64,000 nucleotides of DNA from Verrucomicrobiia bacterium (GTDB lineage: Bacteria; Verrucomicrobiota; Verrucomicrobiia; Limisphaerales; UBA9464), in assembly GCA_019634635.1 (NCBI GenBank), contig JAHCBB010000004.1:1-64000 (forward strand), written 5' to 3'. Positions 8,991 to 17,130 of this stretch are shown here, in pieces. How positions within the stretch are numbered: the first letter of the stretch is position 1; each line of letters begins with the position of its first letter. A model generated the notes under the pieces. That model ran no database searches. It was given only the letters and a program-made list of their open reading frames with translations, and was not told the origin of the DNA. The translations under genes and the position numbers were made by a program.

Positions 8991-9533
8991 TTACCAGCGC
9001 CCGTTGGCAATTTCGCTGATGAGAATCCGGGCGAGGTTCTCTGCGGCGACCGGGATGTTCTCACGTTCCGACACGTTGAGGTTCACCGTGGAGGCGACGA
9101 GGGCGCGCCCGGTGACATCGCCTTCGTAGATCACCTGGCCCCCGCGGGTGGCCACCACCCGCGCGGTGATGCTCACATCGTAGTCCTGGGGCGTGATGAC
9201 GTCGTCCCGGCGGGACCCGAGCGGCAGGCGCCCGTAGCGGATGATGCGCCCGCTTACCACCACGTCCGCGGACCCGCGGGTGTCCAGCCGGAAGGTGCCA
9301 TCCCGCTGGACCTGGCGGCGGACGGCGCTGTTGACGATGTCCGTCAGGCCGGGTTGCAGCGTGTCATTGGGGAAGGGTTCGACCGTGAGCGTCTGGGCTC
9401 CGGCCACCTGTTCGTTGGTGGGGCCGAGCCGGTAGGCGCAGCCGGGCATCAGCATGACGGCGGCCAGGAGCAGGAGCACCCGGGCACGGACGGGCCTCCG
9501 GGACGGCGGCGGCATTGTGGGGGGCGGCGGCAT
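8991..9533 (-). CDS. lptE: LptE-like LPS-assembly lipoprotein
   Basis: A 180-aa protein (or 174 aa from a second ATG at 9515) with an Arg-rich N-terminus, a hydrophobic stretch VLLLLAAVMLMPGC and a lipobox cysteine. The mature part begins AYRLG, as in LptE/RlpB-type lipoproteins, then has a TLTVEPFPNDTLQPGLTDIVNSAVRR segment and beta-rich sequence (DVVVSGRIIRYGR, YDVSITARVVATRGGQVIYEG), the pattern of bacterial LptE-like proteins outside Proteobacteria. LptE plugs LptD and takes LPS to the outer leaflet. It sits 32 bases after the BamD-like gene and 15 before the propeller gene, consistent with one envelope-assembly transcript. Both ATG codons are plausible; the second gives the shorter signal peptide. 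Confidence 0.75.
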   Translation of the reverse strand: MPPPPTMPPPSRRPVRARVLLLLAAVMLMPGCAYRLGPTNEQVAGAQTLTVEPFPNDTLQPGLTDIVNSAVRRQVQRDGTFRLDTRGSADVVVSGRIIRYGRLPLGSRRDDVITPQDYDVSITARVVATRGGQVIYEGDVTGRALVASTVNLNVSERENIPVAAENLARILISEIANGRW

Positions 9534-9565
9534 GCGGCGGACGCGTCCGGCGTTGCGGAGCGGGT

Positions 9566-10669
9566 TTACGGCGTGGCCGCGGGCGCGTTGGTCGGAGCGC
9601 CGGTTGCCGGGATGACCGCCGGGGCATTGGTGGCCCGGGCGGTGGCGCGCTGGCGGACCCGCAGTTCGTAGTCCGCGATGCGCTGCACCTGTGTTTCGGC
9701 CAGCGGACGGAGCAGTTCGATGCGGCGTCGGGATTCCTCGGCGTAGGGGGAATTGGCGTCCCGCTGCAGGGATTCATTGTAGTACACGAGCGCCGCCTGC
9801 CACCGGCGGTACCGTTCGTAGAAACGGCCGGTTTCGAACGCGCCGCGCGCCTGCTCAACGCGGAGGGTGGCGATGATGTCGCGAGCCTCGGGAACCCGCG
9901 GATCCTGCGGATAGAGCTCGATGAAATCCTGCATCAGGGCGATCGCCGAGCCGGCCTTGGATTGGTCGTACTCCGCGGTCAGCGCCTGTTTCTCCCAGGC
10001 CGTGGCCGCGCGGAAGATGGCGTCGGAGGCCACCGGAGGGCGGTCAAAGTAGCGGTTGGCCGCCTTTTCGTAGGCCTGGACGGCCATCGTGTATTTTTTC
10101 TGCTTTTCGAACGCGGTCCCGGTGTCGAGCTGGGCCTTGGGGCCCGTGGAGTTGTAGGGGCCATTCCCCACGATCTCCTGCATCATCTTGGCCGTTTTCT
10201 CCATGCTGCGGAACAGCGGGATGTAGCCGAAGAGCTTGAACCGCTGTCCGTCGAGGAATCGCGTGGCGATGGCGTACTGGCGGCCCAGGATTTCGTCGTA
10301 GTTCGCCACCTTGGGGTACTTTGTGAGCGCAATCTGGTAGGCCTTGAACGCGCGCTCATCCATTCCGCGGTCCTCGTAGCATCGGCCCACCAGGTACTGC
10401 GCGGGACCCGCGTAGTCCGACAGGGGCCAGACGGACACCACCCGGCTGGCGGCCTTGGTGGCGAGGCGGTAGTTCCCGCGGTCGAAGGCCTCCTGGGCGA
10501 CCTGCAGCTGGTCCTTGGCGCGTTTGCGCTGCCACTTGCCGCTCCCGCCGCCGACCGGCTCGTACGTCCACCCTTCGCCCGGCCGGAAGATCACCGGCGC
10601 CGGACAGGTGAAGGAAAAGGTGACGAGCGCGGTCGCCAGGAGGATGCCACTGATGAACCGGCCTTGCAT
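9566..10669 (-). CDS. BamD-like TPR outer-membrane assembly protein
   Basis: A 367-aa protein from ATG at 10669; a longer frame to 10705 adds only 12 unlikely residues. A signal segment (ISGILLATALVTFSFTC) is followed by TPR-type helices: QVAQEAFDRGNYRLATKAASRVV, GRCYEDRGMDERAFKAYQIAL, FEKQKKYTMAVQAYEKAANRYF, and FIELYPQDPRVPEARDII near the C-terminus. The spacing of Tyr/Pro residues before predicted helix starts resembles BamD. A Cys follows the signal segment, but the surrounding residues are not a good lipobox. The C-terminal 30 residues are a low-complexity Ala/Thr/Pro/Asn tail. First gene of the three-gene envelope cluster. BamD-like function is inferred from architecture and neighbours. 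Confidence 0.7.
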   Translation of the reverse strand: MQGRFISGILLATALVTFSFTCPAPVIFRPGEGWTYEPVGGGSGKWQRKRAKDQLQVAQEAFDRGNYRLATKAASRVVSVWPLSDYAGPAQYLVGRCYEDRGMDERAFKAYQIALTKYPKVANYDEILGRQYAIATRFLDGQRFKLFGYIPLFRSMEKTAKMMQEIVGNGPYNSTGPKAQLDTGTAFEKQKKYTMAVQAYEKAANRYFDRPPVASDAIFRAATAWEKQALTAEYDQSKAGSAIALMQDFIELYPQDPRVPEARDIIATLRVEQARGAFETGRFYERYRRWQAALVYYNESLQRDANSPYAEESRRRIELLRPLAETQVQRIADYELRVRQRATARATNAPAVIPATGAPTNAPAATP

Positions 10670-10817
10670 GGGCCGGCAGGCTAGGGAGCGGGTCCGGCAA
10701 GTCAAGGAACGGACCCCGCTGCGGTCTCCGGGGCGTCACCCCCTTGGGGTTCCCGGACGTTCACAACGGGAATTTTTGGGCGTGCACCCACCGGGGTTCC
10801 CGCCTACGTTTCCGGCC

Positions 10818-12224
10818 ATGATCACGTGGTTGTTGGCGATCGTGTTGGTCGGGGGACTTGCCGCCCTGGGGATGCAGCTCGGCGGCATCCGGGCCGCCGT
10901 GGCCTTTGTGGGCGCGCTTCTGGGACTGGCGCTGGCGCCCACGCTCGGAGGATGGATCGCCCCGGTCCTGCCCAAGGTCTTCACGATCGGCTACACGTGG
11001 CTGCTGGTGGTGCCGGCGTTGATCGCCTTTGCCGTGATCTGGCTGGGGAGCATTGGTGCGAGTTTCGCCGCCCAAAGGCCGGTGGAGCTGCACTTCAAGT
11101 ACAACGAGGACGAGCCGACGCGTCAGGCCTTCGAGCGGATGAACAAGGCGATCGGGTTGTTTGTGGGCATGCTGACCGGGGTCTGCCTGTTTCTGGCCGT
11201 GGGCAAGCCGGTCTATTCACGGGGTTATTTCACCACCCAGACGTCGGGCGACGCCGAGCCCTCGCCGATCGGCGTGGTCAACTCGCTGCGAAGCGGCATG
11301 GCCTCCACGGGCTGGGACAAAACCTTTGCCGCCCTGGACCGCACGCCCGCGCGGTTCAACACGGTGTCCGACCTGTTCGGCCTGATCTACGCCAACCCGG
11401 CCCTCACCAACCGGTTGGTGGATTATCCGCCCTTCCTTGCGCTGTTTGAGCGTCCGGACGTCGCCGAGGTGTTCACCGACACGGAGTTCCTGCAATTGCT
11501 TCAGGATCAGGCGGGCTTCACGGCCATGGTCAACCATCCCCGCACCCAGGGCTTCATGAACGATGCCGAGATCCTCGACGTGCTGGGCCGGGTGGACCTG
11601 GGCGACTTGCAGGCGTTTCTCGAGACCGGAAAGTCTCCGAAATACGACGACGAGCGGTTGCTCGGACGCTGGCGCACGGACATGGGGGCGATCAACACCG
11701 ACGCCCGGCGTCGTCGCGCGAACATGGCGCTGGCGGATCTCAAGAACCTGCGTTTTGCCCTGGGGCTGCTCCTGGGCAATGCGACCATGACGGTGTACCC
11801 CGACAACCGCTTCGTCTTGCGGATCCCGCCGCCGGCCCTCGAGGCGCCTGCGGCACCGGCCGAGGACGATGGGAGCGGGTTTGGTGGAGCCGCCCAGTTG
11901 CCTGCCGGCATGGATCCGGCTTTGGCAGCGCGTTACGGGCTTGGGCTCCGTCCGGGAGGCTCCGCTCCGGGCACCCCTGCCGCAGCCGCCGGCCCCTCCC
12001 CGGCCCAGCAATTTGCCGCGATCGTCTCCAAGCTCCTGGGGCCCGGGTCGGTGGACAATCTTGCGGCCGAGGGCACGTGGAGCAAGAACGGGGATCGGTA
12101 CACCTTCGTTTTCAAGGGTGCCGCAAAGGAGGAGATCCACGAAGGCGTGGTCCAGGAGAACGGCCGGCTGGTCATCCCGCTGACGGCGCAGAAGATCTCG
12201 CTCATCCTGATCCCCGCGGGCTGA
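10818..12224 (+). CDS. CvpA-family membrane protein with long C-terminal extension
   Basis: A 468-aa protein starting at ATG 10818; a longer frame runs back across the divergent BamD-like gene and is discarded. Residues 1-130 hold about four hydrophobic helices (ITWLLAIVLVGGLAALGMQLGG, AVAFVGALLGLALAPTLGG, WLLVVPALIAFAVIWLGS, AIGLFVGMLTGVCLFLAVG), the CvpA pattern. CvpA of E. coli is about 160 aa and linked to colicin V export and envelope integrity. Here some 330 extra residues follow, including an Asp-rich helical part and an Ala/Pro linker before a C-terminal beta-rich segment (TWSKNGDRYTFVFKG). It is divergent from the BamD-like gene, 148 bases apart. The role of the extension is unknown. 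Confidence 0.72.
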   Translation: MITWLLAIVLVGGLAALGMQLGGIRAAVAFVGALLGLALAPTLGGWIAPVLPKVFTIGYTWLLVVPALIAFAVIWLGSIGASFAAQRPVELHFKYNEDEPTRQAFERMNKAIGLFVGMLTGVCLFLAVGKPVYSRGYFTTQTSGDAEPSPIGVVNSLRSGMASTGWDKTFAALDRTPARFNTVSDLFGLIYANPALTNRLVDYPPFLALFERPDVAEVFTDTEFLQLLQDQAGFTAMVNHPRTQGFMNDAEILDVLGRVDLGDLQAFLETGKSPKYDDERLLGRWRTDMGAINTDARRRRANMALADLKNLRFALGLLLGNATMTVYPDNRFVLRIPPPALEAPAAPAEDDGSGFGGAAQLPAGMDPALAARYGLGLRPGGSAPGTPAAAAGPSPAQQFAAIVSKLLGPGSVDNLAAEGTWSKNGDRYTFVFKGAAKEEIHEGVVQENGRLVIPLTAQKISLILIPAG

Positions 12225-12277
12225 AGGGCTGACGTTTCAGGGGAGCATTTGGCGAACGGCCCGGGAGGACCCTCGTA

Positions 12278-12551
12278 CCCACCTTCTCACCCACTGGCCG
12301 GGGCGATGCCGGAGTCACTTCGGGTGGGGCGAGCCTCTGGCGAGCCGTGCGCAAGTGGAGTCCCCACAGGCCCGGGTCGTGGTTCCGCGGACGGCTCGTG
12401 AGGCCCCTCGCCCCACCTTCTCACCCACTGGGCGGGGCGGTGCCGGAGCCGCTTCGGGTGGGGCGAGCCTCTGGCGAGCCGTGCGCAAGTGAAGTCCCCA
12501 CAGGCCCGGGTCGTGGTTCCGCGGACGGCTCGTGAGGACCCCCCGCGCCGG
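12278..12551. repeat. Palindromic repeat array, two units (inverted relative to the 17-kb array)
   Basis: Two near-identical copies with a 134-bp period. Unit A is 95 bp (12323-12417), bounded by GGTGGGGC and GCCCCACC. A 39-bp spacer follows, then unit B (12457-12551), whose right end is degenerate. Inside each unit, inner arms CGAGCCGT and ACGGCTCG flank a centre with CCCCACAGGCCCGGG. The reverse complement aligns closely with the units at 17.2-17.9 kb, so both arrays are one family in opposite orientations. A partial right end precedes unit A near 12278. The array lies after the CvpA-type gene and before the aldolase. It can fold as a long hairpin and shows no coding sense. Confidence 0.88.
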
Positions 12552-12642
12552 ATCCTGACAAAAATCCCGTTGCCCTGCCGGCGGCGACGATGGGAATTTC
12601 CCCGCTCCGGTGTCCCGGTTCACGGTGCCGCCGGTCCAATTG

Positions 12643-14856
12643 ATGATGTCCGATTCCTCCAAGCCCCCCCGGTTTCTTCACGTCCACAATCTCTGGGATG
12701 ACGCCGAGGCGTCGGCGCTGGCGGGTGTGGACCGCCTGGTGTACCGGTCCAACCGTCTGGGAGCCGACCAGCGCATCACCAACACCGGCGGCGGCAATAC
12801 GTCGTCCAAGGTGGTCGAGAAGGATCCCCTCACCGGCGAACCCGTGGAGGTGCTTTGGGTGAAGGGGTCCGGCGGGGATCTGCGCACCAGCACTCGCGAG
12901 AACTTTTCGTCGCTCCATCAGGCCAGGCTGCTCGGATTGCAAGAGACCTATGCGGCGCGGAAGGACAAGGGGCTCAAGTCGCCGGCCGAGGACGACATGG
13001 TGGCGGCCTATCAGCATGCCACCTTCAACCTGAATCCCCGCGCCAGTTCGATTGACACCCCGCTCCACAGCTTCATCCCGGCCCGCTTCGTGGATCACAT
13101 GCATCCCAACGCGATCATCGCGATTGCGGCCTGCGAGCGCAGCGAGGCGCTCACGCAGGAGATTTTCGGCGGGGAGATGGCGTGGGTGCCCTGGATGCGC
13201 CCCGGGTTTGAACTGGGGCTGGCCATGCAGGAAATCTGCCGGCGGCAACCCGGGGTCAGGGCCATCATGATGGCGCAGCACGGGTTCATTTCGTGGGCGG
13301 ATGACGACCGCGAGTGCTACCTGCACACGCTGGCCTGCATTGAAAAAGCGGCGGCTTACATCGAGTCGAAGTATGCCGCCAAAGGCGGCGATGCCACGGC
13401 TTTTGGCGGTGCCCGATACCAGACCCTGCCGTTGGAGGATCGGCACACCGTGCTGGCCGGCATTCTGCCGTGGCTGCGAGGCCAGGTGAGCCAGCAGCGG
13501 CGCTTCATCGGCACCGTGCAGGACGACGACCGGATCCTGCGGTTCGTCAATTCGCAGGACGCGCCCCGCCTCGCCGCGCTGGGGACGAGTTGTCCGGACC
13601 ACTTTCTGCGCACCAAGATCAAGCCGCTGTACGTGGATTGGAATCCCCAGACGGAGGATGCCGGGGTGCTGCGGGAGCGGCTCGCGGCGGGGATCGGGCA
13701 ATACCGCAAGGACTACGCGGCGTACTACGAACGCTGCCGGCACCCGGATTCTCCGGCAATGCGGGATCCCAACCCGACCGTGGTCCTGATCCCGGGCCTG
13801 GGGATGATTGCCTGGGGCAAGGACAAGTCGGAATCGCGGGTGACGGCGGAGTTCTACAACTGCGCGGTGGAGGTGATGCGAGGCGCGGAGGCGGTGGACC
13901 GGTACATCGCGCTGCCGCAGCAGGAGGCCTTCGACATCGAATACTGGCTTCTGGAGGAGGCCAAGCTGCGGCGGATGCCGCCCGAAAAGGAACTGGCGCG
14001 CCAGGTGGTGGTGGTGGTGGGCGCCGGCTCGGGCATTGGGCGGGAGACCGCCCTCCGGATCAGCCGGGAGGGCGCCCAGATCGTGTGCGTGGACTTGAAG
14101 GCGGAGTCGGCCCAGGCAACGGCAAAGGAGATCACGGACCGTCTGGGCCAGGGGATTGGCGTGGCCGGGACGGGCATCTCGAATTGCGGGCCGGCGATCG
14201 GCCTCGCCTGCGACATCACGAACCGGGCGAGCATCCGATCCATGCTGGATCAGGTGGCCCTGGCCTATGGCGGCTTTGACTCGATCTGCGTGACGGCCGG
14301 TGTGTTCTGGCCCAGCGACACCACCGGACACATCCCCGACGACAAGTGGGGCTTCACCTTCCAGGTCAATGTCACCGGCAGTTACCTGGTCGGCGACGAG
14401 GCGGCGCGCACCTGGAGGGATCAGGGGCTGCGGGGCAGCCTGGTGCTGACCACCAGTGCGAACGCCGTCGTGGCCAAGCGCGGCAGTGTGGCCTACGACT
14501 GCTCCAAGGCCGCCGCGAACCACCTGGTGCGGGAGATGGCCATGGAGCTGAGCCCGTTGGTGCGCGTCAACGGAGTGGCTCCGGCGACCGTGGTGCAGGG
14601 ATCCGCCATGTTCCCCCGCGACCGGGTCATTGGGTCGCTCGCGAAATACCGCATCGCCTACACCGAGGACGAGTCCACCGATGCCCTCGTTCAAAAGCTG
14701 GCCCAGTTCTATGCGGATCGCACGCTGACCCGGTCGCCCATCACGCCGGCCGACCAGGCCGAAGCGTACTTTCTCCTCGTTGGCGACCGGTTGAGCAAGA
14801 CCACCGGACAGGTCATCACCGTGGACGGCGGCCTGCACGAAGCGTTCCTGCGTTGA
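12643..14856 (+). CDS. Bifunctional aldolase / short-chain dehydrogenase (RhaD-type fusion)
   Basis: A 737-aa fusion. ATG 12643 or the adjacent ATG 12646 is preferred over a farther ATG at 12610. Residues about 1-430 form a class II aldolase domain with TNTGGGNTSSK, HSFIPARFVDHMHPNA (metal-binding His) and AQHGFISW. Residues about 455-735 form an SDR domain with VVVVGAGSGIG for NAD binding, the catalytic YDCSK motif and a closing ITVDGG. Related fusions act in rhamnose and other deoxysugar breakdown, splitting a ketose 1-phosphate and oxidising the resulting lactaldehyde. No rhamnose isomerase, kinase or transporter lies nearby, so the sugar is unproven. Repeat units lie immediately upstream; recO converges 34 bases downstream. 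Confidence 0.9.
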   Translation: MMSDSSKPPRFLHVHNLWDDAEASALAGVDRLVYRSNRLGADQRITNTGGGNTSSKVVEKDPLTGEPVEVLWVKGSGGDLRTSTRENFSSLHQARLLGLQETYAARKDKGLKSPAEDDMVAAYQHATFNLNPRASSIDTPLHSFIPARFVDHMHPNAIIAIAACERSEALTQEIFGGEMAWVPWMRPGFELGLAMQEICRRQPGVRAIMMAQHGFISWADDDRECYLHTLACIEKAAAYIESKYAAKGGDATAFGGARYQTLPLEDRHTVLAGILPWLRGQVSQQRRFIGTVQDDDRILRFVNSQDAPRLAALGTSCPDHFLRTKIKPLYVDWNPQTEDAGVLRERLAAGIGQYRKDYAAYYERCRHPDSPAMRDPNPTVVLIPGLGMIAWGKDKSESRVTAEFYNCAVEVMRGAEAVDRYIALPQQEAFDIEYWLLEEAKLRRMPPEKELARQVVVVVGAGSGIGRETALRISREGAQIVCVDLKAESAQATAKEITDRLGQGIGVAGTGISNCGPAIGLACDITNRASIRSMLDQVALAYGGFDSICVTAGVFWPSDTTGHIPDDKWGFTFQVNVTGSYLVGDEAARTWRDQGLRGSLVLTTSANAVVAKRGSVAYDCSKAAANHLVREMAMELSPLVRVNGVAPATVVQGSAMFPRDRVIGSLAKYRIAYTEDESTDALVQKLAQFYADRTLTRSPITPADQAEAYFLLVGDRLSKTTGQVITVDGGLHEAFLR

Positions 14857-14890
14857 TCGCGAAGTTGCCGCCTCCGGGGTCGGGAGGAGT

Positions 14891-15559
14891 TCAGGGCCCG
14901 GGTGGGGCGGATCCCGGTCGCCGGAGGGCGTCGTCCCGTCCGCGAGGGATCCGGCCCCAGGAGGATTCGATCTGCGCCTGGAGGCACCGGTTGACGACGC
15001 GGATCGCGGGGGGGGCCGCCTCCAGCCCGCCCAGATCCGCCCAGTCGAGGTCGCGGAGCGCGTGCATCAACCGGCGAACCCCGTCATCGGCATCCCGCGC
15101 CAACTCGACCGGATCGAGGCCGCCGGCGGCCAGCATGCGGACCTCGAGGGCATGCACGTTTCGCGCGAGGGCCGGCCGGGCGTCCAGATGGGCCAGGAAT
15201 TCTCCCAAAAGGCGGTGCAATTCGGGCACCGGGGTTTCTGGCTCGCTGACCCGTTCCACGAGGGCCACCGCATAGGAGGCCTGGGCCAGGCGCGGATAGT
15301 CCGCCCGGACTCCGGGATGGGTGGTTGTGACGGAAACTTCGCGCAAGGTGTGGAGATCGGACCGCCGGCTGCGCTGGAACGAAATCCGTGCCGAGAAAAA
15401 CAGGTCGAGCCGCCCGTGAAAGGGGGACCGGGCCTGCCGGGCCCCGCGGGCCACCGTGGCCAGACGTCCGTGGTCCGCCGTGAGCCAGCGAACGACAAGG
15501 CTCGTCTCGGTCAGCGCGTGAACCCGCAGGATGAATCCCTCGTCGGACTCTGGAGTCAT
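14891..15559 (-). CDS. recO: DNA repair protein RecO
   Basis: A 222-aa protein with the RecO N-terminal OB-fold pattern: EGFILRVHALTETSLVVRWLTADHGRLATVARGARQARSP is read in one run, followed by LDLFFSARISF and, later, LRELR-like helices. RecO loads RecA onto SSB-coated single-stranded DNA with RecR. The four-Cys zinc motif seen in some RecO proteins is absent. Its ATG overlaps the ybeY stop (ATGA, 15556-15559), indicating translational coupling in a phoH-ybeY-recO operon. The C-terminal tail is Arg/Pro-rich and poorly conserved. Confidence 0.88.
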   Translation of the reverse strand: MTPESDEGFILRVHALTETSLVVRWLTADHGRLATVARGARQARSPFHGRLDLFFSARISFQRSRRSDLHTLREVSVTTTHPGVRADYPRLAQASYAVALVERVSEPETPVPELHRLLGEFLAHLDARPALARNVHALEVRMLAAGGLDPVELARDADDGVRRLMHALRDLDWADLGGLEAAPPAIRVVNRCLQAQIESSWGRIPRGRDDALRRPGSAPPGP

Positions 15560-16023
15560 GGCCGGGCCCGGACGCGTCCGCCCGGAGTGCTGCCGGTCAC
15601 CCAGCGGCGGACCAATGCGTCCTCGCGACGTTTCATTCGGCGACGGTCGGCCGGCTCCCGGTCATCAAAACCCTGGAGGTGGAGCAACCCGTGAATCAGG
15701 TAGCGGAGCAGTTCCTGGCGCCATTGGGTGCCGAACTCCGGTGCCTGCCGGACCGCTTCCTCGACGCAGATGAACAGCTCTCCCGACAGGCGGGTGGGGG
15801 TGCTGCCCAGGTCAAAGGTGAGGATGTCCGTCGCACCGGTATGGCCGAGATGGCGGCGGTTGAGCTCGGCGGAGCGGCGGGGAGAAATGAAGTGGACGGT
15901 GATGTCGGCGTCGAGTCCCTGGCCCTCCAGCACGGCACGGGCGACCCGGTGGATCGCCGCTTGGGGCAGGGGACGCCGCCGTTGGGCGTCATGGATCCGG
16001 AGGGTGGGCGGAGGCGGCCTCAC
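15556..16023 (-). CDS. ybeY: Endoribonuclease YbeY (rRNA maturation factor)
   Basis: A 155-aa protein read from GTG 16023, four bases after the phoH stop; a longer frame would overlap phoH deeply with Arg-rich nonsense. Family marks are ELNRRHLGHTGATDILTFDL and the metal site HGLLHLQGFDD. In the classical motif HGxLHLxGYDH the last ligand is His, but here it is Asp, a substitution also known from Bacteroidota-type YbeY, so metal binding is probably kept. YbeY trims the 3' end of 16S rRNA and takes part in ribosome quality control. It sits between phoH and recO with a 4-base overlap at recO, the arrangement of many bacterial phoH-ybeY operons. Confidence 0.88.
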   Translation of the reverse strand: MRPPPPTLRIHDAQRRRPLPQAAIHRVARAVLEGQGLDADITVHFISPRRSAELNRRHLGHTGATDILTFDLGSTPTRLSGELFICVEEAVRQAPEFGTQWRQELLRYLIHGLLHLQGFDDREPADRRRMKRREDALVRRWVTGSTPGGRVRARP

Positions 16024-16027
16024 GGCG

Positions 16028-17023
16028 TCACGTGGCTGGGCCGGAGGGTGGCGCGGACGGGCTCGGCGGAGCCGCCGCCGCGCGGTGCTGTTCGTAGGCA
16101 TTGACGATTCGCTGGACGAGCGGGTGCCGGACGACATCGCGCTTCTCGAACCGGATGAGGGCCACCCCCTCGACCTGGGGGAGGGCCAGTTGGGCCTCCA
16201 GAAGTCCTGACCGGCGGCTTGAGGGCAGGTCAATCTGGGTCGGATCGCCCGTGACCACCACTTTCGATCCGAAGCCCAGGCGCGTGAGGAACATCAGCAT
16301 CTGCTCGGTTGTCGTGTTCTGCGCCTCGTCGAGGACGATGAACGACTGGTTGAGGGTGCGTCCGCGCATGTAGGCCAGCGGGGCGATTTCGATCACGCCC
16401 CGTTCCATGTGCTTTTGGATGTCATCGGCCGGGAGCATGTCGTGGAGGGCGTCGTAGAGGGGGCGGAGGTACGGATCGAGTTTTTGGTAAAGGTCTCCGG
16501 GCAGAAAGCCGAGGGCTTCGCCCGCTTCCACGGCCGGGCGGGTGAGGATGATCCGGCTGACCTGTCCCTCCTTGAGTGAAGCGACGGCCATGGCCATGGC
16601 GAGATAGGTCTTGCCGGTCCCGGCGGGCCCGATCCCGAAGGTCAGGTCATGCTCGCGGATGGCCTGGACATAGCGCTGTTGTCCCACCGTTTTTGGCGTC
16701 ACCGCGGCCTTCTTGGACGAGGTTTGCACGCGCGTTTCGAACAATTGCTCCAAGGCCGCAACCCCGCCATGCTTCACCACGTTGAGGGCGTCGGTGAATT
16801 CCCGTGGCCGGGCACCGCCCCCGGACTGTTGCTGGCGCTGGAGGACCAGAAAGAGGCGGCGGGCCTGGTCCACACCGGCGGGCTCCCCCTCCAGGCGGAT
16901 CCAGCCGTCACGGGTGGACGCCTTCACGGCCAGCTCGGTCTCGAGGATTCGCAGGTTGCGGTCGTCGTTGGCAAACAGCGCCCGGGCGGCGTGGGCCGAG
17001 TCGAAGTGAAGGATTTCAGTCAT
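16028..17023 (-). CDS. PhoH-family ATPase (PhoL/YbeZ type)
   Basis: A 331-aa protein from ATG 17023. The open frame continues to 17401, but that part is translated repeat array and is rejected. Central motifs: Walker A GPAGTGKT, RPAVEAGEALGFLPGD, YMRGRTLNQSFIVLDEAQN (Walker B region) and GDPTQIDLP. These identify the cytoplasmic PhoH-like ATPase usually encoded with YbeY and thought to act as an RNA-related ATPase or helicase with it. The C-terminus ends in an Ala/Pro/Ser-rich tail. First gene of phoH-ybeY-recO; its upstream region, where a promoter would be expected, is occupied by the 17-kb repeat array. Confidence 0.92.
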   Translation of the reverse strand: MTEILHFDSAHAARALFANDDRNLRILETELAVKASTRDGWIRLEGEPAGVDQARRLFLVLQRQQQSGGGARPREFTDALNVVKHGGVAALEQLFETRVQTSSKKAAVTPKTVGQQRYVQAIREHDLTFGIGPAGTGKTYLAMAMAVASLKEGQVSRIILTRPAVEAGEALGFLPGDLYQKLDPYLRPLYDALHDMLPADDIQKHMERGVIEIAPLAYMRGRTLNQSFIVLDEAQNTTTEQMLMFLTRLGFGSKVVVTGDPTQIDLPSSRRSGLLEAQLALPQVEGVALIRFEKRDVVRHPLVQRIVNAYEQHRAAAAPPSPSAPPSGPAT

Positions 17024-17130
17024 CAGCGACCGGGGCGTCCGTGCCTTGCGGAGGCAACCGGAGCGCCTTTCGGTTGGCCGGATGTTTCCCGATCTGCGCG
17101 CATCTGGCGAGTGCGGCGGCGCACGATCAA

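Noticed and set aside
12421..14838. 805-aa reverse frame opposite the aldolase fusion
   Set aside because: Antisense shadow; forward frame has full motifs.
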